Source: JAEULH01 sp034382075 (GTDB taxonomy: Bacteria > Pseudomonadota > Alphaproteobacteria > Rhodospirillales > Defluviicoccaceae). Taken from it: 40,857 nucleotides of DNA. The position numbers and the translations under genes are program-made. The DNA lies in contig JAXMOZ010000024.1 of NCBI GenBank assembly GCA_034382075.1, positions 1 through 40,857 of the forward strand, read 5' to 3'. Shown in pieces: positions 8,081 to 16,331 of this stretch (the stretch's first letter is position 1; every line of letters starts with the position of its first letter). The notes under the pieces were generated by a model. It searched no databases, was not told where the DNA came from, and saw nothing but the letters and a program-made list of their open reading frames with translations.

Positions 8081-8865
8081 TCGGTGTCCTTGGACGCGGA
8101 CCGGGCACTCAGGTCCTGGCCCCAGCGGAGAATGGAGAGTTGGCCGCTGCGCTCCTCGACGAGCGCGGTGCAGCTTTCGACCCAGTCGCCGTCGTTGCAG
8201 TAGACGATGTCGCCGTAGGCGCGGATTTCGGGGGTGTGGATGTGGCCGCAGATGACGCCGTCGACGCCCCGCCGGCTTGCCTCGGCGACGACCGCTTTCT
8301 CGTAGTGGCTGATGTACTCGACCGCGTTCTTGACCTTGTGCTTCAAGTACTGAGACAAGGACCAGTAGGGAAAGCCCAGCTTCCTGCGGACCAGGTTGAA
8401 CCAGATGTTGAGCTTCAGCGCGAAAACGTAGGCGTTGTCGCCGACGAACGCCAACCACTTCGCGTACTTGACGATGGCGTCGAACTGATCGCCGTGGATG
8501 ACCAGGAAGCGGCGGCCGTCGGCGGTCTTGTGGATCGCCTCGCGGAGGATGGCGACCCGGCCGAACCTGTGGCCGACGAAATCACGAAGGCTCTCGTCAT
8601 GATTCCCCGGCACCAGGATGACGCGGGTGCCCTTGCGGGCCTTGCGCAGGATCTTCTGGACGACGTCGTTGTGCGTCTGGTGCCAGTACCAGGACTTGCG
8701 CATCCGCCAGATGTCGAAAATGTCGCCGACCAGGTACAGGTAGTCGGACTCGGTGTTCCTCAGGAAGTCCAGGAGAAGGTCGGCCTTGCAGCCGCGGGTT
8801 CCCAAATGGATGTCGGAAATCCAGATGGAGCGGTAGTGCCTGACGGGCTTCGAGACTGCGTTCAT
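7996..8865 (-). CDS. calcineurin-like metallophosphoesterase, UDP-2,3-diacylglucosamine diphosphatase-like (LpxH-related)
   Basis: 289 residues. The five metallophosphoesterase motifs are intact: D18-I-H20 in SDIHLG, GD48IFD51, GNH89D, H123GD and GH207IH209. WRMRKSWYWHQTHNDVVQKI and the spacing of motifs match the LpxH-related family annotated as UDP-2,3-diacylglucosamine pyrophosphatase, which hydrolyses the lipid A precursor at the inner membrane face. Alphaproteobacteria commonly use the unrelated LpxI for that step, so this paralogue may act on another substrate. About 45 residues beyond the catalytic core form a Ser/Ala-rich tail that lies in the overlap with the glycosyltransferase gene. 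The start at 8865 is the first ATG before conserved sequence; its Shine-Dalgarno is weak. Confidence 0.85.
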   Translation of the reverse strand: MNAVSKPVRHYRSIWISDIHLGTRGCKADLLLDFLRNTESDYLYLVGDIFDIWRMRKSWYWHQTHNDVVQKILRKARKGTRVILVPGNHDESLRDFVGHRFGRVAILREAIHKTADGRRFLVIHGDQFDAIVKYAKWLAFVGDNAYVFALKLNIWFNLVRRKLGFPYWSLSQYLKHKVKNAVEYISHYEKAVVAEASRRGVDGVICGHIHTPEIRAYGDIVYCNDGDWVESCTALVEERSGQLSILRWGQDLSARSASKDTECASSSPPTPGTHKSTVSSAPSARSSES

Positions 8866-8934
8866 TCACTCAGGAGCGATGTCGTTTCTGCCAGGTCGTC
8901 GACAGCGGGTCATAGTGGATGATCCCCGACTTAG

Positions 8935-8954
8935 GAACGGCAATATTGCCGTTC
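8935..8954. promoter_or_regulatory. 20-bp perfect palindrome in a divergent intergenic region
   Basis: GAACGGCAATATTGCCGTTC is its own reverse complement over 20 bases. It lies in the 273-bp gap between the divergent phosphoesterase (start 8865) and cyclase (start 9139) genes, about 70 bases from the first. Symmetry, an AT-rich centre and the position suggest an operator for a dimeric regulator. The regulator is unknown. Confidence 0.5.
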
Positions 8955-9138
8955 ACGAAAACATATTGTCTCTGCCTCGAAACCGTAACGCCGGCGTCGG
9001 CCCTCGAGCGATCACTGCCGCTCGGCCCGATCAGGGGATCTCGCGGCGGCTGATCCTCGCGGAGCGCACGGCGCTGGTTGCCGCGTCGCTTCTGCCGCGT
9101 CACACTGGCGCCTATCGGGACCCGGATGGGAGGGACAG

Positions 9139-11430
9139 GTGAGGGCGCTCGCGCCGCGCCGGCGCACGGCCAGACGCGGCCAGTGGCTGAGGGCGTTGGC
9201 CCTCGGCCTTGTGGTCGGGGGCGGCGGCGCTGCCTTCGTCGCCTCGCCGCCAGGGTTGGCCTTCGAGGAGACGCTCGGGCTGAGCTGGCTGTTTCTCGTC
9301 CGCGGCCCAATCGAGCCGCCGGCCGACGTGGCGGTGGTGAGCCTGGACAAGCGCTCCGCGGACGCGCTCGGCCTGCCGCCCCAGCCGCGGCGATGGCCGC
9401 GAACGGTGCAGGCGCAGGCAATCGGCGCGATCGATCGGGCCGGCGCCAGCGCCATTGCCGTCGACCTGATCCTCAGCGAGCGAACCAACCTTGCCCAGGA
9501 CGCGGCGCTGGCGACGGCGATCGCCGAGGCCGGCCGCGTCGTCCTGTTCCAGCAGCTCGAGCGCCGGCGCGAGACCCTGACAATCGGCGCCGCGGACTTC
9601 GGCGAGGGGCTGTGGAGTGAGCGGACGCATCCGCCGCTGCGGGAGTTCGCCGGCGCCGCGGCGGCATCGGCACCGTTCCCGCTGCCGAAGGTGGGCGCCG
9701 GCGTTCGCCAGTTCTGGACGTTCAAACGCGAGGCCGGCGACGTTCCGACGCTGCCGGCGGTCGCCCTGCAGCTGCATGCGCTCGAAGCCTACCAGCAGTG
9801 GATCAATGCTCTCGAAGCCGAAGAGGTGCTGGCGGTCGGCGAGGTCCCGTTCCTTGCCGGCGGTCTGAGCGGCGCGCTCGCCGAGGCGATGACGGCCACG
9901 CGCGGGGTCTACCGCTCTCGGGCGGACCTTGGCGAGGCGGTCGAGCCGGCGCTGCCGCGGCCTCGCGGGGGCGGCGAACCTGCGGCAAGGCGGCAGGCCG
10001 ATCCCGCCCTGGTCGATGCCGTGGCCGGCCTCTACACCGGCCCGGACAGCCGCTACCTGAACTTCTATGGCCCCGCCGGGACGATCCCGGTCATTCCCGT
10101 GGCAAGCCTGCTCGCGGCAACACCGCCCAGCGAGGCAAAGCTCGATCTTGCCGGCAAGGTCGTGTTCCTGGGCGTTGCCGAACTCGACGACCCCGGGCAA
10201 CCCGACGGCTTCTACAGCGTCTTCACCGGCCCGGACGGGGTCGATCTCAGCGGCGTCGAGATCGCCGCCACCGCCTTCGCCAACATGCTCACCGGCCGTC
10301 CGATCGAGCCGGCTTCGGCCGCCGCCGCCGCCGCCCTCGCCGGCGGGCTGGGCCTCGCGGCGGGGATTGCCGCGGCGCTGCTGCCGGCCCTGGTGGTCGT
10401 CCCGTCGACCATCGCCGCGGCCTCGCTCTACGCGCTCGCCGCCCAGGCCGCGTTCAACCGGGCGGAGCTGTGGCTGCCGCTGGCGACGCCGCTGCTGCTG
10501 CAGCTCCCGTTGGCGGTGTTTTTGGGCGTCCTCGGCCAGTACGTCCTGGCGCAGCGCCAGCGCCGGCGGATGACCCAGGCGATCAGCTACTACCTGCCGG
10601 AGAAGGTCGCGGCGGACCTGCGCGAAGGCGCGGTGACGGCGCCCGGCGACCGGGGCGAGACCGTCTATGCCACCTGCCTCGCCTCGGACCTGGAGAACTT
10701 TACCGCGATCGCCGAGACGATGACGCCGGAGGCGGTGGCGCGCTATCTCAACGGCTACTTCGCCGCCATTGCCCAGCCGATCAAGCGTCACGGCGCCGAC
10801 GTGCTCGAGTTCCGCGCCGACGGCGTCATGTGCGCCTGGACCGCGACGGCGCCCCTGGACGGCCTCCACGCCAAGGCCTGCCATGCCGCGCTGGACGTGA
10901 TAGCGGCGGCGCGAGACTACGGCAGCGGCGAGCAGCGGCCGGTGCCGACGCGGATCGGCATTCACGCCGGGCGGATCTTCGTCGGCCATGCCGGCGGCGG
11001 CGGGCACTACGCCTACAGCATCATCGGCGACATCGCCAACACCGCCTCCAGGATCGAGGGCCTGAACAAGCTCATCGGGACCTCGCTCCTTGTCTCCGAA
11101 GACGTCGCCGCCAGCCTTCAGGGCTTCGTTCTCCGCCCCGTCGGCCGGTTCCGTCTCCGCGGCAAGCTCTCGCCTGTCGGCATCGTCGAGGTGCTGGCCC
11201 GCCCGAGCGAGGGGGCGGAGGAGACGATCGCCCTCTGCGAGCGCTTCGCCCTGACGCTGGCGGCCTACCAGGCGGAACGCTGGGACGAGGCGGCGGCGGC
11301 GTTCGCGGCGCTCGCGGCCGACTACCCCGAGGACGGGCCGAGCGCCTTCTACTCCCGCCGCTGCCGGCTGCTGCTGGAGGCGCCACCCGAGCACGCGGAT
11401 CCCGCCATCATCCGTGTCGACGGCAAGTGA
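9139..11430 (+). CDS. CHASE2-domain class III nucleotide cyclase
   Basis: 763 residues. An N-terminal membrane segment (about 18-40) is followed by an extracytoplasmic CHASE2 sensor (about 45-390; VAVVSLDKRSADALG, a stretch with AIAVDLILSE, then LAGKVVFLGVAELDDP). Three membrane segments (about 395-480) lead to the cyclase domain (about 505-695). Both metal aspartates (D517, D561) and the transition-state pair N634/R638 in GDIANTASRIEG are present, so it should be active. At the two purine-specifying positions it has Glu557 (usually Lys in adenylate cyclases) and Ser627 (usually Asp or Thr). A Glu there is the guanylate-cyclase choice. A short helical C-terminal extension follows. The GTG start has a strong GGGAGGG. 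Product (cAMP or cGMP) is unresolved. Confidence 0.93.
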   Translation: MRALAPRRRTARRGQWLRALALGLVVGGGGAAFVASPPGLAFEETLGLSWLFLVRGPIEPPADVAVVSLDKRSADALGLPPQPRRWPRTVQAQAIGAIDRAGASAIAVDLILSERTNLAQDAALATAIAEAGRVVLFQQLERRRETLTIGAADFGEGLWSERTHPPLREFAGAAAASAPFPLPKVGAGVRQFWTFKREAGDVPTLPAVALQLHALEAYQQWINALEAEEVLAVGEVPFLAGGLSGALAEAMTATRGVYRSRADLGEAVEPALPRPRGGGEPAARRQADPALVDAVAGLYTGPDSRYLNFYGPAGTIPVIPVASLLAATPPSEAKLDLAGKVVFLGVAELDDPGQPDGFYSVFTGPDGVDLSGVEIAATAFANMLTGRPIEPASAAAAAALAGGLGLAAGIAAALLPALVVVPSTIAAASLYALAAQAAFNRAELWLPLATPLLLQLPLAVFLGVLGQYVLAQRQRRRMTQAISYYLPEKVAADLREGAVTAPGDRGETVYATCLASDLENFTAIAETMTPEAVARYLNGYFAAIAQPIKRHGADVLEFRADGVMCAWTATAPLDGLHAKACHAALDVIAAARDYGSGEQRPVPTRIGIHAGRIFVGHAGGGGHYAYSIIGDIANTASRIEGLNKLIGTSLLVSEDVAASLQGFVLRPVGRFRLRGKLSPVGIVEVLARPSEGAEETIALCERFALTLAAYQAERWDEAAAAFAALAADYPEDGPSAFYSRRCRLLLEAPPEHADPAIIRVDGK

Positions 11431-11513
11431 GGGCCAAGCGGTTTTCGGCTGCGTGCCGAGCCTCCATAAGCTACTCCAGAAGGCCAACGCACCCGTTCGG
11501 CGCCGCTCGGCGG

Positions 11514-11543
11514 TTGTACGCGGCGGCCACGCGTCCCTATACT
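11514..11543 (+). promoter_or_regulatory. sigma-70-type promoter for the FecR-TPR-barrel gene
   Basis: A -35 TTGTAC (11514-11519) and -10 TATACT (11538-11543) are separated by 18 bp. The -10 matches consensus at five of six positions. Transcription would begin near 11550, giving a leader of about 100 nt before the ATG at 11651. This suggests the gene has its own promoter in addition to any read-through from the cyclase gene. Confidence 0.55.
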
Positions 11544-11650
11544 GGCCGTCGCTGCCGGCTCGTCATCCTAAAGCAGAAACAGAACGACAGGCCGGCGCGG
11601 GAGAACCCGAACCGAGGGCCACGCAAGCGGGACCAATCGCGAGGGGGGCT

Positions 11651-14600
11651 ATGGGCGTGCTTCAGTTGGCGCTGATCGCGGCCGCTGTCACGCTGCTGAC
11701 ATTGCTGGCTTCGGCCGCCCGTGCCGCCGAGCCCTGCGCGGCTGCGGTTGGCCGGGTTGTCGCGCTTCAGGGCGCGGTCGATCTGCAGCCCGCCGGCTCC
11801 CGCGTCTGGCGGGTGGCGGAGCTCGAACAGGCTCTTTGCGCCGGAGACCTGATCCGCGTCGGCGAGCGCAGCCGGGCTGCCATCGTCCTCCTCGACGACG
11901 GCGTCATCCGCATCGACGAGAACACCACCCTGCGCCTGGCCCAGGCCAGCCGCGACGTTCCGTCGCTGATCGAAACGGCGCTGGGCCGCCTGTACTTCTT
12001 CAGCCGGCGAACGCGCTCGCTGGACGTCGCCACGCCATTCGTCAATGCCGCCGTCGAAGGCACCGAGTTCCTGGTCGAGGTCGAACGGGATCGAGCGCGG
12101 GTCGTCGTCTACGAGGGCCGGGTGGTTGCCGCCAACGACCGCGGCCGGCTTTCGCTGCAAGCGGGGGAGGCGGCGCAGGCGCTGGCCGGCCAAGCCCCGG
12201 CAAGCCTGCTTCTCGCCCAGCCGCGCAACGCCGTGCAGTGGGCGGTGTATTACCCGCCGGTCCTCCTTGCCGAACCGGGCGAGGCATGGCCGCCGGCGGT
12301 GCGCCCGGCAGCGGCGGCGGCAAGGCGAGGGAACACCAGCGCGGCGTTCGCCGCGTTGGAGCGGGTGCCAGCGGGCGACCGAGGTGCCGACTTCCACGCC
12401 TTGAAGGCTTCGCTGCTGCTGTCCGCCGGCCTTCGCGACGCTGCCGAGCGCGAGGTTGAAGCGGCGCTCTCCCGCGACCCGGCATCGGCCCGGGCAGAGG
12501 CCGTGCGGGCGATCATCGCCGTGGTCGAGGACCGGCCCGACGAGGCGCTTGCGGCCGGACAGCGCGCGGCGGCGGAGGCGCCCAACTCGGCCGCCGCTCT
12601 GATTGCGCTCTCCTACGCCGAGCAGGCCAACCTCCAACTCGGGCGCGCGCGCGATACAATGCTCACGGCGGTGCGGGTCGCACCGGACAACGCTTTCGCC
12701 CAAGCCAGGCTTGCGGAACTGTGGCTCGAGCTTGGCTATGTCGACCGGGCCCAGCAAGCGATCGACCGGGCGCTTCGGCTGGCCCCGGACCTGGAGCGGG
12801 TTCAGACGGTCCGCGGCTTCATATCCCTCGCCCGGTTCCGCCCCGGCCAAGCGGACGAGGCCTTCCGCAAGGCCATACGCTTGGATAGCGCCAGCCCCCT
12901 CGCCCGTTTCGGCCTCGGCCTGGCCTCAATCCGCAAGGGCGACCTCGCCCGTGGCCGCAACGACATCGAGATCGCCACCGGCCTCGACCCCAACCGCTCG
13001 CTGCTGAGGTCGTATCTCGGCAAGGCCTACTTCGCCGAGCGGCGCGAGCCCCTGGCGGGCGAGCAGTACGCCATCGCCAAGGAGCTGGACCGGCGCGACC
13101 CGACGCCGTGGTTCTACGACGCCATCCTCAAGCAGAGCGAGAACCGGCCGGTGGAGGCGCTCAGGGATCTGGAGCGCTCCATCGAGCTCAACGACAATCG
13201 CGCCGTCTACCGCTCGCGGCTGCTCCTGGACAAGGACAGGGCGTCGCGCCAGGCCGGCGTCGGCCGCATCTATGACGACCTCGGCTTCGCCCAGCTCGGC
13301 ATCAACGAAGCCTCCCGCTCGCTGACCCTCGACCCGGGCAACGCCTCGGCGCACCGCTTCCTCGCCGACGTCTACGGCCCGGAAAGCCGCACCGAGGTGG
13401 CGCGCAGCAGCCAGCTGCTGCAGGCGCAGCTGCTGCAGGACGTGACCATCAACCCGGTGCAGCCGAGCCTGCTCGAGCCGCGGCTTGCGCTCCCGGGGAG
13501 CGGCCTCGGGCTCGGCGGGCTCAACGAGTTTTCCTCGGTCTTCGAGCGTAACCAGGTGCAGCTCAATCTGTCGGGCCTTGCCGGCAACAACCAGACCTAC
13601 GGCAACGAGACCGTGCTCTCCGCCCTGCACGACGGCGTCTCGTTGAGCGCCGGCCAGTTCCACTACCAGACCAACGGCTTTCGGACGAACAACGACCTGC
13701 GCCACGACATCTACAACGTCTTCGGCCAGGCGGCGCTGAGCCCGACCTTCAACGTCCAGGCCGAGGTTCGCAGCCGGCGAACGGAAACCGGCGATCTTCG
13801 GCTGAACTTCGACCCCGAGGTGTTTTCGCGGACGCGCCAGCGGGACCTCGATCAGGACACCGCCCGGGTCGGTGCGCGCTATTCGCCGTCGCCGCACACG
13901 GATGTGCTGGCGTCGCTGATCTACAGCGACCGTAACGACAAGTTCAGCGAGGGGCCAAGCGACAGGCCCGGTGAAGGCGACTTCGACCTGCGCGAGAAGC
14001 TGGCCGGGTGGCAGGGCGAGACCCAGTGGATCTACAGGCACGCCAAGTTCAACACCCAGGTGGGCTTCGGCAGCTACACCGTCGACCAGACGCTGCGGTT
14101 CGACGGCGCGTTTACCACGCACGGCGATGTCGACCAGTACAACGGCTACGTCTACGGCCATGTCAACATTCCCGCCGACGTGACCTGGACCCTCGGTCTC
14201 GGCTACGACGCCTATAGCGGCGACGGCGACGACCTCGACCTGCTCACCCCGAAACTTGGCGTGCAATGGAACGTCACCGACGCGCTGCGGCTGCGGGCGG
14301 CGGTAGCCCGCTTCCTCAGGCCGGCGCTGGTCGCCGAGCAGACGTTGCAGCCGACGCAGGTCGCCGGCTTCAACCAGTTCTACGACGACGCCCTGGGGAC
14401 CAAGTCATGGTTGTACGGGATCGGGCTCGATGTCCGTCTCACGCCGCGCCTGTACGCGGGGACGCAGGCGACGCGAAGGGACCTCGACGAGGTCGGCTTC
14501 AGTGACGGGCGCCGCCTGATCGAAGACGTCACCGAGACCGGGGCGCTGGCCTATCTGTATTGGGCTGCGGGCAACGAGTGGGCGCTGACCGGCGAGGTTC

Positions 14601-14986
14601 GCTACGACGTCTATGAGTACGACGAGGGACGGATCTCCAAGCCCGAAGAGCTGAGGACGTTCAGCGCGCCGCTCGGCGTGCGGTACTTCAACCCCAATGG
14701 ACTGTTTGCCGGCGCCGGCTTGACCTTCGTCAGCCAGGGCGTCCAGCGCGGCTCGGCCTCCACGGTCCCCGACGGGGACGACTCGTTCTACCTCGTCGAC
14801 GCCAGTGTCGGCTACCGGCTGCCGCACCGCCGCGGCTTGGTCAGCTTGGGTGTGGGCAACGTGCTTGATCATGACTTCAAGTACCAGGACGATGCTTTCA
14901 GGGTCGGAGGCGATCGGGACGAACCGGCCTTGAACCCGCTGATCCCCGAGAGGACGATTGTCGGGCGGGTTGCTTTGAACTTCTGA
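11651..14986 (+). CDS. FecR-domain, TPR-repeat protein with C-terminal outer-membrane beta-barrel
   Basis: 1111 residues. A signal peptide (about 1-24, ending ASAARA) leads to a FecR-type domain (about 30-165; GDLIRVGERSRAAIVLLDDG, then TPFVNAAVEGTEFLVEV). A tetratricopeptide array follows (about 210-580; for example AQARLAELWLELGYVDRAQQ). The final third (about 620-1111) shows alternating, aromatic-rich strands typical of a TonB-receptor-like barrel and ends in PERTIVGRVALNF, a terminal Phe as in outer-membrane proteins. No plug domain or TonB box is obvious. FecR domains normally sit in sigma-regulator proteins, so here the module is part of an envelope protein, perhaps for ligand or glycan binding. 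ATG at 11651 follows GAGGGGGG. An in-frame ATG 237 bases earlier lies ahead of the promoter and adds no signal-like sequence. It may work with the CHASE2 cyclase upstream. Confidence 0.85.
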   Translation: MGVLQLALIAAAVTLLTLLASAARAAEPCAAAVGRVVALQGAVDLQPAGSRVWRVAELEQALCAGDLIRVGERSRAAIVLLDDGVIRIDENTTLRLAQASRDVPSLIETALGRLYFFSRRTRSLDVATPFVNAAVEGTEFLVEVERDRARVVVYEGRVVAANDRGRLSLQAGEAAQALAGQAPASLLLAQPRNAVQWAVYYPPVLLAEPGEAWPPAVRPAAAAARRGNTSAAFAALERVPAGDRGADFHALKASLLLSAGLRDAAEREVEAALSRDPASARAEAVRAIIAVVEDRPDEALAAGQRAAAEAPNSAAALIALSYAEQANLQLGRARDTMLTAVRVAPDNAFAQARLAELWLELGYVDRAQQAIDRALRLAPDLERVQTVRGFISLARFRPGQADEAFRKAIRLDSASPLARFGLGLASIRKGDLARGRNDIEIATGLDPNRSLLRSYLGKAYFAERREPLAGEQYAIAKELDRRDPTPWFYDAILKQSENRPVEALRDLERSIELNDNRAVYRSRLLLDKDRASRQAGVGRIYDDLGFAQLGINEASRSLTLDPGNASAHRFLADVYGPESRTEVARSSQLLQAQLLQDVTINPVQPSLLEPRLALPGSGLGLGGLNEFSSVFERNQVQLNLSGLAGNNQTYGNETVLSALHDGVSLSAGQFHYQTNGFRTNNDLRHDIYNVFGQAALSPTFNVQAEVRSRRTETGDLRLNFDPEVFSRTRQRDLDQDTARVGARYSPSPHTDVLASLIYSDRNDKFSEGPSDRPGEGDFDLREKLAGWQGETQWIYRHAKFNTQVGFGSYTVDQTLRFDGAFTTHGDVDQYNGYVYGHVNIPADVTWTLGLGYDAYSGDGDDLDLLTPKLGVQWNVTDALRLRAAVARFLRPALVAEQTLQPTQVAGFNQFYDDALGTKSWLYGIGLDVRLTPRLYAGTQATRRDLDEVGFSDGRRLIEDVTETGALAYLYWAAGNEWALTGEVRYDVYEYDEGRISKPEELRTFSAPLGVRYFNPNGLFAGAGLTFVSQGVQRGSASTVPDGDDSFYLVDASVGYRLPHRRGLVSLGVGNVLDHDFKYQDDAFRVGGDRDEPALNPLIPERTIVGRVALNF

Positions 14987-15033
14987 GCCGGCGTTCCGCG
15001 CGTAGCGGGCGCCACAACATTAGGGAGGATGCG

Positions 15034-15330
15034 ATGCGACGTTCGATTATTTCCTGTTTCGCTTGCGCCCTGGTCATTGCCATGCTCGCAACAATCGGGC
15101 TGTACGGAGATGCCGACGCGGGCCTGCCGGATGACGGCGGGCTTTATTCGTCGACCTGCACCGAGGTCGCCGCTGCGGTAAGCCTGCCGGCCGATGAGGT
15201 CAGCTCCGATCGCGAAGAAGAGCGGCTCCCCACCTACGCCCAGACGGACCCGCAGAACAGCTGCACGAAGTGCGAGAAGGGGAAAAAGCGCTGTTGCATC
15301 AGTGGCAATTGTCGCACCGTTAGTTGCTGA
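15034..15330 (+). CDS. small secreted cysteine-rich peptide
   Basis: 98 residues. A hydrophobic signal peptide (about 1-29, cleavage likely after ADA) is followed by a low-complexity acidic stretch (about 30-75). The C-terminal tail has six cysteines in 22 residues at 77, 80, 87, 88, 93 and 98: spacing C-x2-C-x6-C-C-x4-C-x4-C. With Cys42 the mature chain has seven. The tail is basic between the cysteines (EKGKKR). The strong GGGAGG lies 6 bases before the ATG. It starts 47 bp after the barrel-protein gene and is probably cotranscribed with it. I do not recognise a family. It could be a disulfide-rich secreted effector, a metal-binding peptide or an envelope component. Confidence 0.7.
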   Translation: MRRSIISCFACALVIAMLATIGLYGDADAGLPDDGGLYSSTCTEVAAAVSLPADEVSSDREEERLPTYAQTDPQNSCTKCEKGKKRCCISGNCRTVSC

Positions 15331-15348
15331 AGAGAGAAAGGAGCAGGC

Positions 15349-15825
15349 ATGCAAACGACAGCCGCACCCGGTCCCGGAATCCTCATCCGCGTCGCCCGCG
15401 TCATCGGCGCGCCAGCGGCGGAGGTCTACCGGGCGTGGACCGATCCGGCGACCAAGCCGGCCTGGTGGGGCAGGACCGAGCGGGGTCAGTTGACCGCCTG
15501 CGAAATGGACGTGAGGGTCGGCGGGCGCTTCCGCTACGAGATGCTCGCCGCCGATCCCGGCGTACCGGCGGTCGCGGCGGGCCAGCACCTCGAAGTCAGC
15601 CCGCCGAACCGCCTCGTCTTCACCTGGCCGGGCCGGCCTGATGGAGAGGAGGAAGGACAGACGAAGGTGACGCTCGAGTTCGTCGACCTGCGCGACGGCA
15701 CCAGCCGCGGCGTCGTCACCCAGGAAGGCGTGAGGGACCAGAGGGTCGCCACCATCTACCGCTCGGCGTGGGCCAACGTGCTCCAGGATCTGGCACTTCA
15801 CTTCGCCGGGCCACGGGCCACCTGA
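15349..15825 (+). CDS. SRPBCC (AHSA1-like) domain protein
   Basis: 158 residues covering one START/AHSA1-like fold. The signatures are the N-terminal strand ILIRVARVIGAPAAEVYRAW, the TDPATKPAWWG segment, DVRVGGRFRYEML and the C-terminal helix YRSAWANVLQDLALHF. Such cytosolic proteins bind small hydrophobic ligands in a helix-grip cavity; the ligand is unknown. It starts 18 bp after the cysteine-rich peptide gene behind GAAAGGAG, so it may be in the same operon, but there is no obvious functional link. Confidence 0.85.
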   Translation: MQTTAAPGPGILIRVARVIGAPAAEVYRAWTDPATKPAWWGRTERGQLTACEMDVRVGGRFRYEMLAADPGVPAVAAGQHLEVSPPNRLVFTWPGRPDGEEEGQTKVTLEFVDLRDGTSRGVVTQEGVRDQRVATIYRSAWANVLQDLALHFAGPRAT

Positions 15826-16052
15826 CCGGGCCTTCTTTTGTCGCGGGCCCCTCTTCCGCGCGCCGTCGCCGCGCGCGAAGGGGGCGCCGTCGATACAGAA
15901 CCGCCGGCCCGGCAGCGCCGGCGGCGGACCTACCCGAGCAGGTCATGGCGCGGAGGTGGGTCCCGCTCCACGTGTGCCTCCTACGTTAATGCGACCGGGG
16001 CGCAAGACCCGCAGTGTCGCCGCGTCAACAGTGTTTGCGCGGAGGTTCAGCG

Positions 16053-16280
16053 ATGAGCGGAGAAGACAGCAAGTTCAGCGGCAACCAGGGCGAGGGCAAT
16101 CGCGAGGCGGCGAAGGCCTACAACGAGGAGACGCAGCGCTTCGTCGAGGCCGGTAAGGTCGAGAAGAGCGCGGCCGACGCCAAGGCAGCTGTCGAGGGCG
16201 AGGAGAAGGCCGAGCTCGAAGAGGCCGAGCGGGTCGGGCTGGCGCGCGCCAAGGAGTTCGACCCGAACGTGAAGCGCTGA
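16053..16280 (+). CDS. small conserved charged protein of unknown function
   Basis: 75 residues, very rich in Glu, Ala and Lys, with no membrane segment. The N-terminus SGNQGEGNREAAKAYNEETQ resembles a family of small proteobacterial proteins of unknown function with an NQGEG...YN motif. The rest should be a continuous helix (FVEAGKVEKSAADAKAA). The ATG at 16053 is preceded by GGAGG; an earlier in-frame ATG (16014) lies before that Shine-Dalgarno and is disfavoured. The 227-bp gap upstream holds GC-rich inverted repeats but no other gene that I can support. Confidence 0.7.
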   Translation: MSGEDSKFSGNQGEGNREAAKAYNEETQRFVEAGKVEKSAADAKAAVEGEEKAELEEAERVGLARAKEFDPNVKR

Positions 16281-16331
16281 CTGCAGGCTGAGCGAGAGCA
16301 ACGCGGCGGGTCTCTTCCACGAGCCAGGGCG

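Noticed and set aside
9112..11487. 791-codon open frame on the minus strand opposite the cyclase
   Set aside because: Shadow frame with repetitive Arg/Gly/Asp composition; the cyclase motifs on the plus strand are intact.
11537..12850. 437-codon minus-strand frame and others opposite the FecR-TPR gene
   Set aside because: Low-complexity shadow frames without a ribosome-binding site or homology.
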